64,000 nt of DNA, taken from positions 50,640-114,639 of the forward strand of contig CAYQUX010000016.1 of the NCBI GenBank assembly GCA_964420995.1, given 5' to 3'. The notes under the pieces were generated by a model. It was given only the letters and a program-made list of their open reading frames with translations, was not told where the DNA came from and did no database searches. This document shows positions 53,900 through 62,734 of the stretch, in pieces. The position numbers were made by a program, and so were the translations under genes. The DNA is from Leptolinea sp964420995 (GTDB taxonomy: Bacteria; Chloroflexota; Anaerolineae; Anaerolineales; Anaerolineaceae). How positions within the stretch are numbered: position 1 is the first letter of the stretch; the number at the start of each line of letters is the position of its first letter.

Positions 53900-54373
53900 A
53901 TGTTACAGAAGAATCTACAAGACATGGAAATATTTAAGGGACTGGATGAAAAGAGCGTTTCACTCCTGATCCCTCTTATGGAAGTTTGCCATTACCCTGA
54001 AAACTTCATGGTGTTTAGACAGGATACGGACGCCTCTTATTTTTTTATTCTTCTGGAGGGAGAAGTAGTTGTTAAGTACAAACCATATGATGGCGAAGAA
54101 TTGACAATCGCCCACATATGCCCACAGGATGTATTTGGCTGGTCTGCTGCGTTGCGACGACCGCATTACACATCATCCGCTTATACGGAATATCCTTCTA
54201 CAGCCGTCCGCGTGGAGGTGGCGCGGTTGCAGCATTTCTGCGAAAATAATGTTAAGCTGGGCATGATTGTTCTGGAGAGACTTTCATCCGGAATAGCCAA
54301 CAGCCTGCGAAGCACGAGAGATGAGGTGCTCGCATTATTAATTCGCGGAATGGAGTTTGTTCCAGATAAGTGA
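53900..54373 (+). CDS. Cyclic-nucleotide-binding-domain protein without DNA-binding domain
   Basis: 157 residues, just one cNMP-binding (CRP-type) beta-roll: IFKGLDEKSVSLLIPLMEV, YFFILLEGEVVVKYKPYDGEELTIAHICPQDVFG, then a C-terminal helix. The CRP winged helix that would normally follow is missing. The phosphate-binding cassette FGE...RSA is replaced by FGWSAALRRPHY, so cAMP binding is doubtful. It is followed closely by nfu and may act by protein contact. Confidence 0.75.
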   Translation: MLQKNLQDMEIFKGLDEKSVSLLIPLMEVCHYPENFMVFRQDTDASYFFILLEGEVVVKYKPYDGEELTIAHICPQDVFGWSAALRRPHYTSSAYTEYPSTAVRVEVARLQHFCENNVKLGMIVLERLSSGIANSLRSTRDEVLALLIRGMEFVPDK

Positions 54374-54382
54374 GGCAATTGG

Positions 54383-54646
54383 ATGGAAGGTGGTTCACCG
54401 AATTTTTCCGACCAGGAAAGAATGAATGCTCTGATTGAGCAGCTTGATGCATATATCAGCCATTACCATGGCGGGGGTGTTGAATTAATCAGCTTTGAGG
54501 GTAATACGTTAAAGGTCAGGTTGGGAGGAGCCTGTCTCGGATGTCCTCTCTCACCGGTAACCCTGCATGGTTGGGTGGAAGGCACCATTCACCAGTTCTT
54601 TCCAGATGTTCAGATTGTCGAAATTAAACAGACGTCACCGGAGTAA
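54383..54646 (+). CDS. NifU C-terminal-domain (Nfu-type) iron-sulfur scaffold
   Basis: 87 residues. GGVELISFEGNTLKVRLGGACLGCPLSPVTL holds the CxxC that binds an Fe-S cluster between two subunits. It transfers clusters to target proteins. 9 nt after the cNMP-domain gene. Confidence 0.88.
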   Translation: MEGGSPNFSDQERMNALIEQLDAYISHYHGGGVELISFEGNTLKVRLGGACLGCPLSPVTLHGWVEGTIHQFFPDVQIVEIKQTSPE

Positions 54647-54759
54647 TCGAAGTTTAGTGCACCTCGGAAAGAGATCCACTCTGGTTATCCACCCTTGTGT
54701 TTTCTGCGTTTTCTGATTGTGATTCCCCGCTTGGTGTCAATAGGGAAAAATGAGCCGTG

Positions 54760-54785
54760 TGCATCGTGTCATGGATGCATTTTTT
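54760..54785 (+). terminator. Probable terminator after nfu
   Basis: TGCATC (54760-54765) / GATGCA (54774-54779), followed by six T. A short stem, about 115 nt after the nfu stop. The extended -10 TGCTAGAAT (54793-54801) downstream could start the next gene. Confidence 0.5.
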
Positions 54786-54834
54786 CCAATCATGCTAGAA
54801 TTAAAACATCATAGGCCTGATCAGGAATAACCAA

Positions 54835-55332
54835 TTGGAAAACGAAAATACTGAATCACAGGAAGCAGAAATTCCTGAAGCGAAAGAAATCGACAAGGAA
54901 TTCATGCCTTTCCTTACCCGAATGTGCTCCGCTCATAACTGGGTCATCCGGGAAATTGATGACGAACATGCCGTGATCGAGTTTTCAGTGGATAAAACTC
55001 GCACTCAAACCCTGTTTATTTTCAGCTTTGAAGATTACCTGGAATTTTCTGTCCCAAGTTTTGCCGCATTTGACGCGCCGGAAAATATCCCGCACATTCT
55101 CTCAACATCATTACTGCAGATCAACGCGAAAACAAAAATAGGTTTTTGGTGTGTCGAAAAAATTGGTGAGAAGAGCGTTTTCACATTCATGCACAACGCC
55201 AGCCTGGCTCAATTAAACGAGACTTTGTTCGGAGAAATTGTGACAACATTGATCCAGCGCGTGGAGGAATTTGAGAACTTGCTGATGCGAATGTCCAGTG
55301 AAAACAAACCTGGAAACGAAGTCACCCAATAG
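54835..55332 (+). CDS. YbjN-like protein
   Basis: 165 residues from a TTG at 54835 (upstream AGGAAT). An acidic N-terminal tail (about 1-22), then an alpha/beta domain of YbjN or CesT-chaperone type: FLTRMCSAHNWVIREIDDEHAVIEFS, LFIFSFEDYLEFSVPSF and a C-terminal helix. Function unknown. Convergent with the minus-strand directon, 8 nt away. Confidence 0.5.
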   Translation: MENENTESQEAEIPEAKEIDKEFMPFLTRMCSAHNWVIREIDDEHAVIEFSVDKTRTQTLFIFSFEDYLEFSVPSFAAFDAPENIPHILSTSLLQINAKTKIGFWCVEKIGEKSVFTFMHNASLAQLNETLFGEIVTTLIQRVEEFENLLMRMSSENKPGNEVTQ

Positions 55333-55340
55333 GGGGTAGA

Positions 55341-56177
55341 TCAGTGGGTTTCCGTACGTCGGTCCCATTCCTTGACGGCCGCGCGGATCAGATCTTTGGC
55401 TGTTTGATCGGTTACCGCATCGATACCGATGAAGTGTTCCTGACCAACCCAGACGATTACACCTTCTCTTTGTTCTTCCATCAGTTTGATTCGCCTGCCA
55501 GGATTATCTGATCGCTGAATAAGCTCCTGAAGGACCTCGTCGATCTGTTCCACCATGGATGTGGCTTTCCTGTTCACCGGTTCTGAGGGCGTGCGTGCCG
55601 CCGCCGATGGTGTTGGAACCGGAATGGGGGGAGGAGGCGGACTCTGGAATGCTGCGGCCGCTACTGCGGCGGGTGGGGGAGGTGCCGCTGTCTCGGCAGG
55701 TACTACCGGGATTACCGGCGCGGGAGGGATGGGATTGGTCTGAACGGGTTCACTGGCTTTTCGCACAACCGGCAGAGGCTCAGCCGCGGCGGGTGCCAGT
55801 GTGTTTTGCTCTTCCACAGGCAGTATTTCATTCGCGGGAATTTCGAGCCATCCGCCCAGTTCCTTGATAAGATCGATAAAGCGTTTTTTCTGGGTCGCGT
55901 TTAAAGGAGCCGAAGTTGCCAGCAAATGGCCGCTGGTCTCGACATGAAGTTTACCGGTTTCTTTTGAACGCCAAAGCCGCACCAGTTCCGTGTATTTATC
56001 AGGATCCGCCAGAGGTGGGGGAGTGGAAACCACTGGAAGAGGAGATTGGTTTGATTCTTCCAGATTTTTGTCTTTCTTTTTTCTATTTGTTATGCCGATG
56101 AATCCGCCGGTCACAAAACCGATGATCATGCAGACCATGGCGATTACCAGTGCTGTGTTGATTGTTATTGTATTCAT
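55341..56177 (-). CDS. Proline-rich membrane protein
   Basis: 278 residues from the ATG at 56177, which overlaps the mutM stop (ATGA). One N-terminal membrane helix (about 7-27), a basic stretch, a small domain (about 50-115), a long Pro/Ala-rich linker (about 125-195) and a C-terminal 70-residue alpha/beta part (MVEQIDEVLQELIQR; VIVWVGQEHFIGIDAV). No family recognised. Last gene of the minus-strand directon. Confidence 0.6.
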   Translation of the reverse strand: MNTITINTALVIAMVCMIIGFVTGGFIGITNRKKKDKNLEESNQSPLPVVSTPPPLADPDKYTELVRLWRSKETGKLHVETSGHLLATSAPLNATQKKRFIDLIKELGGWLEIPANEILPVEEQNTLAPAAAEPLPVVRKASEPVQTNPIPPAPVIPVVPAETAAPPPPAAVAAAAFQSPPPPPIPVPTPSAAARTPSEPVNRKATSMVEQIDEVLQELIQRSDNPGRRIKLMEEQREGVIVWVGQEHFIGIDAVTDQTAKDLIRAAVKEWDRRTETH

Positions 56178-57007
56178 GATCCCACCTCTTCCGGCTGGCA
56201 ATGGGGACAAAAATGGGTACCGCGTTGACCAACCAAAATCCGTTTTATCCGGGTACCACATACCGAACAAGGTTCCCCTGTCCTCTGGTAAACCCTGAAG
56301 TTGTTTTGAAAACCTCCGCCTTTATAGACCCAGTCAATACTGGCACCGTTGCGGTCAATTCCGTCTTGCAGAATAGCTCGAATGGACAATAATAACCTCG
56401 ACGCTTCGTTTTCTGTCAGACTACTGGACAACCGCAGGGGATGAATATTGGCCCGGTGCAAGCTCTCATCGGTATAGATATTGCCCAGGCCAGCCAAAAA
56501 TGATTGGTCTAATAACAAAGATTTTATTTGTTTTTTCTTTTTATGCAACTTGAAAAAGAAACGTTCTTCTGTGAGCTCTTCATTGAATGGTTCGATTCCC
56601 AGTCTGAAAAATACCGATTCAGTGGATTTAAGCAGCCACGCCCGTCCGAATTTCCGCGTGTCATTAAATGCCAGCCTGTATCCATCCTTGAAATTTATCA
56701 GCAGGCGGTCGTGGGGTTGAGGTTGGGATAATGGAGGTATATCTACGCGTAGGTCGCCGCTCATACGAAGATGTAACAACAGGATTCGTCCATCAAGATG
56801 AATGACGATGAATTTGCCGCGGCGGGTTATATCCTGAATCGGGCGATCTTTTATATCTTTGAGAAAATCAACCGGCGATGGAACAGCCAGCGTCCGCATC
56901 CAGAGAAGCTCTGCTGAATCAATACGGCGGCCGAGGATGGTTTCCCCTCCCCGACCGCCATTTTTTAATGCCCGGATAATCGTTTCGACTTCCGGAAGCT
57001 CGGGCAT
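56174..57007 (-). CDS. mutM: Formamidopyrimidine-DNA glycosylase
   Basis: 277 residues. N-terminus PELPEVETI with the catalytic Pro after Met removal and Glu3, the helix-two-turn-helix LLDQSFLAGLGNIYTDESL, and the C-terminal zinc finger CSVCG...CPHC. Removes 8-oxoguanine. 8 nt after prs. Confidence 0.95.
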   Translation of the reverse strand: MPELPEVETIIRALKNGGRGGETILGRRIDSAELLWMRTLAVPSPVDFLKDIKDRPIQDITRRGKFIVIHLDGRILLLHLRMSGDLRVDIPPLSQPQPHDRLLINFKDGYRLAFNDTRKFGRAWLLKSTESVFFRLGIEPFNEELTEERFFFKLHKKKKQIKSLLLDQSFLAGLGNIYTDESLHRANIHPLRLSSSLTENEASRLLLSIRAILQDGIDRNGASIDWVYKGGGFQNNFRVYQRTGEPCSVCGTRIKRILVGQRGTHFCPHCQPEEVGS

Positions 57008-57015
57008 GGTTTTTC

Positions 57016-58011
57016 CTACTCGTTAAACAATGCGCCGACTGATCGGCCTTCGTTGGCCCGCATGATCACTTCGCCCAACAAACGGGATACAGAGAGTATC
57101 TTGAGACGTTCTCCGAAGTGAATGGCTTTTTCCGCCGGGATCGGTATAGTATCTGTGGTGATGAACTCGGTCACCGGTAACGCGGAAAGCACCTGCGCGG
57201 CCGGGTCCGAGAGAACAGGATGCACGAAAACCATATACACATTCTTCGCGCCGCAGCTCTTGACCAGATTGACAGCCTGCACCATCGATCCGCCGGTATT
57301 GATCTCGTCATCCACAATAATGGCATCTCGACCCTGCACGTCACCGATGAAAGTGAGCGCTTCGGCTTTGGAATCATTGGAAACCCGGCGCTTTTCAATA
57401 AATGCCAGCGGAGTGTCCAATTTTTGGGCAAAGTTGCGTGCTTTTTTCGCAAAACCCAGATCGGCGGTGACCACGACCGGCGAATTCATGACCGGAAGTT
57501 TCTTTTTCAGGTAATCGGTGAGGATGTAGAACGCGGTCATCACATCCCCGGGAATGGAGAAGAAGCCCTGAATTTGCCCGGCATGCAGGTCCATGGTGAT
57601 GTATCGGTCCGCGCCGGCTACTTCGATCATGTCACATACCAGGCGCGCGGTTATGGGAACGCGGGGCTGGTCTTTCTTGTCAGAACGGGCGTAACACAGA
57701 TAAGGGATGACGGCGGTGATGCGCGCGGCGGAATCCAGCCGCAGGGTTTGCAGCATGATCAGCAATTCCATAAGATTGCGATGCACGGGGGAGGAAGTGG
57801 TTTGAATGACATAGCAATCCTGTCCGCGAACACTGGTGTGCAGTTGTACAAATAAGTTGTCGTTCGGGAACATGATCACGTCGCGCTCGCAGAGCGGCAT
57901 ACGCAGATACCCGGCGATATTGGATGCCAGTTCCGGGCAACCGGTTCCAGCATATAACTTCACGTCCCCATATTGAATCCGGTCATGCCGGACATGTGTT
58001 GCATTGGACAT
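57016..58011 (-). CDS. prs: Ribose-phosphate pyrophosphokinase
   Basis: 331 residues. Contains TMDLHAGQIQGFF, the flexible-loop region VVVTADLGFAKKARNFA and the PRPP-binding DAIIVDDEINTGGSMVQA. Makes PRPP from ribose-5-phosphate and ATP. AGGAGGA upstream. Confidence 0.95.
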   Translation of the reverse strand: MSNATHVRHDRIQYGDVKLYAGTGCPELASNIAGYLRMPLCERDVIMFPNDNLFVQLHTSVRGQDCYVIQTTSSPVHRNLMELLIMLQTLRLDSAARITAVIPYLCYARSDKKDQPRVPITARLVCDMIEVAGADRYITMDLHAGQIQGFFSIPGDVMTAFYILTDYLKKKLPVMNSPVVVTADLGFAKKARNFAQKLDTPLAFIEKRRVSNDSKAEALTFIGDVQGRDAIIVDDEINTGGSMVQAVNLVKSCGAKNVYMVFVHPVLSDPAAQVLSALPVTEFITTDTIPIPAEKAIHFGERLKILSVSRLLGEVIMRANEGRSVGALFNE

Positions 58012-58031
58012 TTCTTCCTCCTGACCTTACG

Positions 58032-58574
58032 TTAAACCTCGGCATCCTGCCATTCATCGCGAAGGACGCTCATGATAAAGGTATCGTGGTAGTGACCATT
58101 TTTGTAGATATCCTGCCGCAGGCGCCCTTCTTCCACAAATCCAGCCGCAAGATAGGCTCTCTTTCCGCGTTCATTGGTGTCAAACACGGTCAGGCTGACC
58201 CTGTTCAGATTAAGATCGTTAAACGCGTACCGAAGCATCAACCGTACGGTATCACGTCCATACCCATGATTCCAGTACTTCTTTTCACCAATACTCAGTC
58301 CGAGTTCCGCACTGCGATTTTTCCAGTCCAACAAATGAAAACTGGTTGAGCCAATCGGGATCCATTTCTCACCTTCGAGGATTTCGATCACATACGCGTG
58401 TTCCTCTATGGGCTGCTTCATCATGCTTTCAAACCAGTTCTGCTCATCCACGCTGGAAAGCGGGGTGTAGATAAGCAGGTTTTCGATCACATCTGGATCG
58501 TTCATCCAGCGGACCAGATTTGACAGGTCTGCCGGTTCCATGGCGCGCAATCGAATTCTTTTGCCTGAAAGCAT
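58032..58574 (-). CDS. GNAT N-acetyltransferase, RimJ/RimL-like
   Basis: 180 residues from ATG 58574; a longer frame would overlap aspS. Features LSGKRIRLRAMEPADLSNLVRWMNDPDV, YWNHGYGRDTVRLMLRYAF (acetyl-CoA site) and LNRVSLTVFDTNERGKRAYLAAGF. The substrate is unknown. No Shine-Dalgarno is seen; a weak TACGAT lies 6 nt before the ATG. Confidence 0.85.
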   Translation of the reverse strand: MLSGKRIRLRAMEPADLSNLVRWMNDPDVIENLLIYTPLSSVDEQNWFESMMKQPIEEHAYVIEILEGEKWIPIGSTSFHLLDWKNRSAELGLSIGEKKYWNHGYGRDTVRLMLRYAFNDLNLNRVSLTVFDTNERGKRAYLAAGFVEEGRLRQDIYKNGHYHDTFIMSVLRDEWQDAEV

Positions 58575-58602
58575 ATACGGATCGTATCTTCTAATTTTCG
58601 GA

Positions 58603-59922
58603 CTACGGATCCAGCCGGGTGGGCCCGCGGAAGACAAACACGGCTTCGCGCACATTTTCAAGGTGCAGCATGACCATCAGCAGGCGGGACAGGCCGAGAC
58701 CAAATCCGCCGTGCGAAGGGCAGCCATATTTGAAGTAATCGAGGTAGGTATGGATAATGTCGAGGTTGAGACCTTTTTCAATCGCCTGTTTTTCCAGTAC
58801 ATCACGGCGATGCTCACGCTGGGCACCGGTGGTGATTTCAAGACCGCTGGCGATCAGGTCATAGCTCTTGGTCAATTTGGGATTGTCTGCGTGGCGCATG
58901 TGGTAGAACGGGCGCACCTCTATTGGCCAGTCTTTGAGGAACAGAAAGTCGTGATTGAATTTTTCCTTGATATAGGCACCAAGCTCACGCTCGCCGCCGG
59001 GATCAATATCACCTTTCGTTTCGGCGGGCACGGTATAGTTGCGTTCCTTCAAAATCTTCTGCGCCTCGGCCATGGTCAGGCGCGGGAAAGGCAGGGTGGG
59101 GACGGTGAGCTCAAAGCCAAAGCGTTCCTTGATCTCTTCACCGTGAACGTCTTTCACCTTTTGATAGGTGTAGTTGAGCAATCTTTCCTGGAAGGCCATC
59201 ACGTCTTCGTGGCTTTCAATCCAGGAGATTTCGGTGTCAACGCTGGTGAATTCCGTCATGTGGCGAGAGGTGAAGGACGGATCGGCGCGGAACGCGGGAC
59301 CGATCTCGAAGACTTTCTCAAAACCGGCCGCCATGGCCATCTGTTTGTAGAATTGTGGAGACTGGGCCAGGTAGGCTTTGCGTTCGAAATAATCGAGGGT
59401 GAAGAGTTCGGCGCCGCCTTCACTGGGGGTCCCCACCATCTTCGGAGAATGGATTTCAATGAAACCATTCTGGATCCAGTATTCCCGCATGGCCATTTCT
59501 GCCGTGGTCTGGATTTTGAAGATCAACAGGTTATCCGGCCGGCGCAGGTCCATATAACGCCAGTCGAGACGGTAATCGAGAGCGGGAAGGGTGTCGCCAA
59601 AGGGTTCGAAGGCCAGCGGGGAAACCGCGGAATTGTTGACCTCGATGGCTTCTAGCTGCATCTCAATGCCACCCAGTTTGACGATGGGATTATCGATCAC
59701 CTTGCCCGTAATGGTCATGGCGGATTCAACACCGCAGGATGAGATCAATGCGGCCTGATCGGGACTGGCAGCTTTTTCAACCACAATTTGAACAGCGCCG
59801 GTGCGGTCGCGCAGCACCAGGAATTGCATTTTTTTCTGGTCGCGCAAGACTTGCAGCCAGCCTTGCACGGTGACAGACTGTCCAATTTTGCCGCGCAGAT
59901 CGCCGATAAGGGTTCGTTCCAT
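58603..59922 (-). CDS. aspS: Aspartyl-tRNA synthetase, archaeal type (AspS2)
   Basis: 439 residues from ATG 59922 with TGGAGGA upstream. It lacks the large insertion domain of the bacterial enzyme (about 590 residues) and so belongs to the archaeal-type group. Class II motifs: FRADPSFTSRHMTEFTSVDTEI (motif 2) and GGFGLGLSRLLM (motif 3). At the position after GW in the anticodon domain it has LQ (Gln24) where non-discriminating forms have His and discriminating ones Trp. Specificity for tRNA(Asn) is therefore open. Confidence 0.9.
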   Translation of the reverse strand: MERTLIGDLRGKIGQSVTVQGWLQVLRDQKKMQFLVLRDRTGAVQIVVEKAASPDQAALISSCGVESAMTITGKVIDNPIVKLGGIEMQLEAIEVNNSAVSPLAFEPFGDTLPALDYRLDWRYMDLRRPDNLLIFKIQTTAEMAMREYWIQNGFIEIHSPKMVGTPSEGGAELFTLDYFERKAYLAQSPQFYKQMAMAAGFEKVFEIGPAFRADPSFTSRHMTEFTSVDTEISWIESHEDVMAFQERLLNYTYQKVKDVHGEEIKERFGFELTVPTLPFPRLTMAEAQKILKERNYTVPAETKGDIDPGGERELGAYIKEKFNHDFLFLKDWPIEVRPFYHMRHADNPKLTKSYDLIASGLEITTGAQREHRRDVLEKQAIEKGLNLDIIHTYLDYFKYGCPSHGGFGLGLSRLLMVMLHLENVREAVFVFRGPTRLDP

Positions 59923-59953
59923 GAGAAGTGTCCTCCAGATAAGTTCTTTCAAA

Positions 59954-61000
59954 TTATTTTAAATGAATTGCCGATGTTTTGTTGGCATAATCTGTAACGA
60001 TCAATTCCTCCGCCAGGTTGAAAGGCGAGATGGAATGGGTGAACAAACGGTCAAGCGCGCGGTCATACTCCTGCGGATTCATGCGCCCCAGCCAGGTTTC
60101 GAACAACACATCACGGATCAGGTTTTCCAGATCACGGCGCAGTCGATTGTTCTGCTTTTCCTGCCATTGGCCGCTGGATTGCAGAAAATCATGGTGGTTT
60201 CGCAACGCCTGGATCAAATGCGGGATTCCTTCACCCGAGGTGGCTACCGTGCGAATCAGGGGAACCGACCATCCGGTTTCCTGTTTCATCTCCGGGCGGG
60301 TTTGCGTACCGGCGGTTGCCATGTGATGAAACATTTCATCATACGGCGCGGGGGAATTCATCTCCAGCATGCCGCGCAGAACACGCTCGGTGGATTCCGC
60401 CCCCGGCCGGTCGGCCTTGTTGATGGCGATAATGCTGCCAATTTCCAATATGCCGGCCTTGATCGCCTGAATGTCATCGCCCATACCCGGGGTTTCAACC
60501 AGAACAACCGTATGTGCCAGACGGGCGATCTCCATTTCAGATTGGCCGACCCCAACGGTTTCCACCAGGATCACATCAAACCCGGCCGCGTCCAGCGCGG
60601 TGACCATGTCACCGGTGGCGCGGGAAAGACCGCCCAGTGTGCCGCGGGTGGCGGCGGAACGGATGAACACACCTTCGTCACCGCTCAGGTCGCGCATACG
60701 TACCCGGTCCCCCAGAACAGCCCCGCCGGTAAATGGGCTGGTCGGATCAACAGCCAGAACAGCCACACGCCGGGGTTGAGAACCATCATCCGGATGACGG
60801 TAGGCGCGCGCCAGTTGGTTGACCAGTGTTGATTTTCCACACCCTGTCGGGCCGGTAACGCCGATGATATGCGCCTTGCCGGAGTATTGAAACAGGGCGT
60901 CCAGCGCCTGACGACTTTCCGGGGTATTGTTTTCGATTTGTGATAGGGTACGAGCCAGCGCCAGCCGGTCACCTTGTAGAAGGGCATCAACCTGATCCAT
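59954..61000 (-). CDS. meaB: Methylmalonyl-CoA mutase-associated GTPase MeaB
   Basis: 348 residues. G-domain GVTGPTGCGKSTLVNQL, ETVGVGQSEMEIARLA, NKADRPGAE, typical of MeaB/ArgK. It loads and protects the B12 cofactor of methylmalonyl-CoA mutase. 18 nt after the mutase cobalamin subunit. Confidence 0.93.
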   Translation of the reverse strand: MDQVDALLQGDRLALARTLSQIENNTPESRQALDALFQYSGKAHIIGVTGPTGCGKSTLVNQLARAYRHPDDGSQPRRVAVLAVDPTSPFTGGAVLGDRVRMRDLSGDEGVFIRSAATRGTLGGLSRATGDMVTALDAAGFDVILVETVGVGQSEMEIARLAHTVVLVETPGMGDDIQAIKAGILEIGSIIAINKADRPGAESTERVLRGMLEMNSPAPYDEMFHHMATAGTQTRPEMKQETGWSVPLIRTVATSGEGIPHLIQALRNHHDFLQSSGQWQEKQNNRLRRDLENLIRDVLFETWLGRMNPQEYDRALDRLFTHSISPFNLAEELIVTDYANKTSAIHLK

Positions 61001-61018
61001 ATGGCGCTCTGGTTGACC

Positions 61019-61426
61019 TTACCCTTCCGTGACGCCGGTAAGAGCGAGGCGCACGGAAGAAATGATTTCTGAAGTCGTGGCTCCCGGACCGAAAATACCG
61101 GCAACCCCCATTTCTTTGAGCACGGCGATGTCTTCATCGGGTATGATTCCACCCAGGAAAACCGGTCTGTCACCCAGCCGGTTGAGTTTCAAAAGTTCAA
61201 GAACGCGGGGCACCAGAGTCATGTGCGCGCCGGAAAGAATAGACAGGCCGATGGCGTCCACATCTTCCTGCATGGCGGCTTCCACGATCATTTCGGGTGT
61301 CTGTCGAAGCCCGGTGTAGATAACCTCCATGCCGGCATCGCGAAGCGCGCGGGCGACAATTTTTGCCCCGCGATCGTGACCATCCAGACCGGGTTTTGCG
61401 ACCAGTACACGAATTTTCTTTTGCAT
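61019..61426 (-). CDS. Methylmalonyl-CoA mutase, cobalamin-binding subunit
   Basis: 135 residues, a stand-alone B12-binding domain: KPGLDGHDRGAKIVARALRDAG holds the DxHxxG motif (His ligand to cobalt), followed by GLSILSGAHMTLV. It pairs with a separate catalytic subunit that is not in this window. A TATAAT lies at 61449-61444. First gene of a seven-gene minus-strand directon. Confidence 0.93.
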   Translation of the reverse strand: MQKKIRVLVAKPGLDGHDRGAKIVARALRDAGMEVIYTGLRQTPEMIVEAAMQEDVDAIGLSILSGAHMTLVPRVLELLKLNRLGDRPVFLGGIIPDEDIAVLKEMGVAGIFGPGATTSEIISSVRLALTGVTEG

Positions 61427-61596
61427 GCCGACTCCGCAACCAGATTATACTCCGATGAGAGGTTTTCTACCCATTTTCTGGTATACAATCCTGTTAACTG
61501 TTACAGGCTTCTACAGTATGCGGGTTATGGTTGCCGGTCTGTTTTTGTGGTGGTAAACTTTCTGAATCAGTAGATAAAACTTAAAGGATTATTTTT

Positions 61597-62697
61597 ATGC
61601 CATCCATTTTCCCATTTACCGCTATCGTCGGGCAGGAACGCATGCGCCGGGCGTTGGTTTTAAATGCGGTTGATCCGCGCATCGGCGGTGTATTGATCCG
61701 CGGTGAACGCGGTACGGCCAAATCCACGGCAGCGCGCGCATTGGCAGCCCTGCTGCCAAACGTCAAGGTAGTGGCAGACTGCCGCTTTGGCTGCGACCCT
61801 GATGCGCCGGCCAGCCTGTGCACGGAATGCCGCGAACGCATCGCCCGCGGTGAATCCCTGCCGGTCAAGAGCCGCCCGACGCCTTTCGTCAACCTGCCGG
61901 TTTCGGCGACGGAAGACCGTGTGGTGGGAACGCTGGATATTGAAAAAGCCATTCAAAAAGGTGAACGCTCCTTCGAACCCGGTGTGCTGGCGGCCGCCAA
62001 CCGCGGCATGCTATACATCGACGAAGTCAACCTGCTGGATGACCATGTGGTGGATGTGCTGCTCGACTCCGCCGCCATGGGTATGAACATTGTGGAACGC
62101 GAAGGAATCTCCTTCTCACATCCAGCCCGCTTCATTCTGGTGGGCACCATGAACCCTGAGGAAGGCGACCTGCGCCCGCAATTACTGGACCGCTTCGCCC
62201 TCTCTGTGGATATTCACGGCATCCGTGATTCCCGCGAACGGGTGACCATTATGGAACGCAACCTGGAGTATGAATCATCTCCCGAGAACTTCCGCACAAA
62301 GTGGGAGCAAAAAGAAGAAGAGATTTCCAAACAGATCGAGGATGCCCGTAAGCTGGTTGACCATGTGGGTTACACCAAACGTGACCTGATCTCCATCGCG
62401 TCACTCACCGCGTCCTTAAATGTCGACGGGCACCGCTCTGACCTGGTGATCCTCAAAGCGGCGCGCGCGCAGGCAGCCATTGAAGGCCGCACAGCCGTCA
62501 CCGACCGCGATATTGCCATGGCCGCCGAACTGGCACTGCCGCACCGCCTGAAGCGCGGTCCATTCATGCAGACTGAGATGACCATGGAAGACTTGCAGGA
62601 ACGCATTGAATCGCTGCAGGGAGCGGCCAACAAGAGCCAAACGGAAAAAGAACAGGAACCGGACGAAAACGCTTCTGATGATGTAAAAAAAAAGTAA
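61597..62697 (+). CDS. Chelatase AAA+ subunit (ChlI-like), zero-frame product of split chlD
   Basis: 366 residues. MPSIFPFTAIVGQE, Walker A GERGTAKST, Walker B MLYIDEVNLL and VGTMNPEEGDLRPQLLDRF are those of the Mg/Co chelatase ATPase. The C-terminal 45 residues are charged (KSQTEKEQEPDENAS) and end DDVKKK at a run of nine A. The frame stops at TAA 62695-62697. If the ribosome slips -1 at 62688-62694 the product continues into the VWA domain. On its own this product could be the small chelatase subunit. Confidence 0.9.
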   Translation: MPSIFPFTAIVGQERMRRALVLNAVDPRIGGVLIRGERGTAKSTAARALAALLPNVKVVADCRFGCDPDAPASLCTECRERIARGESLPVKSRPTPFVNLPVSATEDRVVGTLDIEKAIQKGERSFEPGVLAAANRGMLYIDEVNLLDDHVVDVLLDSAAMGMNIVEREGISFSHPARFILVGTMNPEEGDLRPQLLDRFALSVDIHGIRDSRERVTIMERNLEYESSPENFRTKWEQKEEEISKQIEDARKLVDHVGYTKRDLISIASLTASLNVDGHRSDLVILKAARAQAAIEGRTAVTDRDIAMAAELALPHRLKRGPFMQTEMTMEDLQERIESLQGAANKSQTEKEQEPDENASDDVKKK

Positions 62698-62734
62698 GTG
62701 AGAATGTTCAGGTCGAGGAACGACCCGACCTGAA
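62688..62734 (+). promoter_or_regulatory. Probable programmed -1 frameshift site
   Basis: Slippery A-AAA-AAG (62688-62694) in the correct phase within A9 (62685-62693), a TAA directly after it, and a stem TTCAGGTCG / CGACCTGAA (62707-62715 and 62726-62734), extended inward by GG / CC past a bulged A. The spacer is 12 nt. The same heptamer drives -1 frameshifting in E. coli dnaX. The A9 run could also give transcriptional slippage. Confidence 0.75.

Noticed and set aside
58540..59655. Long plus-strand ORF of 371 codons
   Set aside because: It lies antisense to aspS, whose class II motifs are intact; its composition (many Gly, His, Phe) is that of a shadow frame.
59963..60832. Plus-strand ORF of 289 codons
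   Set aside because: Antisense shadow of meaB, which has full G-domain motifs.
61427..61596. Cobalamin riboswitch in the divergent region between the mutase and chelatase genes
   Set aside because: No B12-box-like core is visible and the space is largely occupied by promoters.
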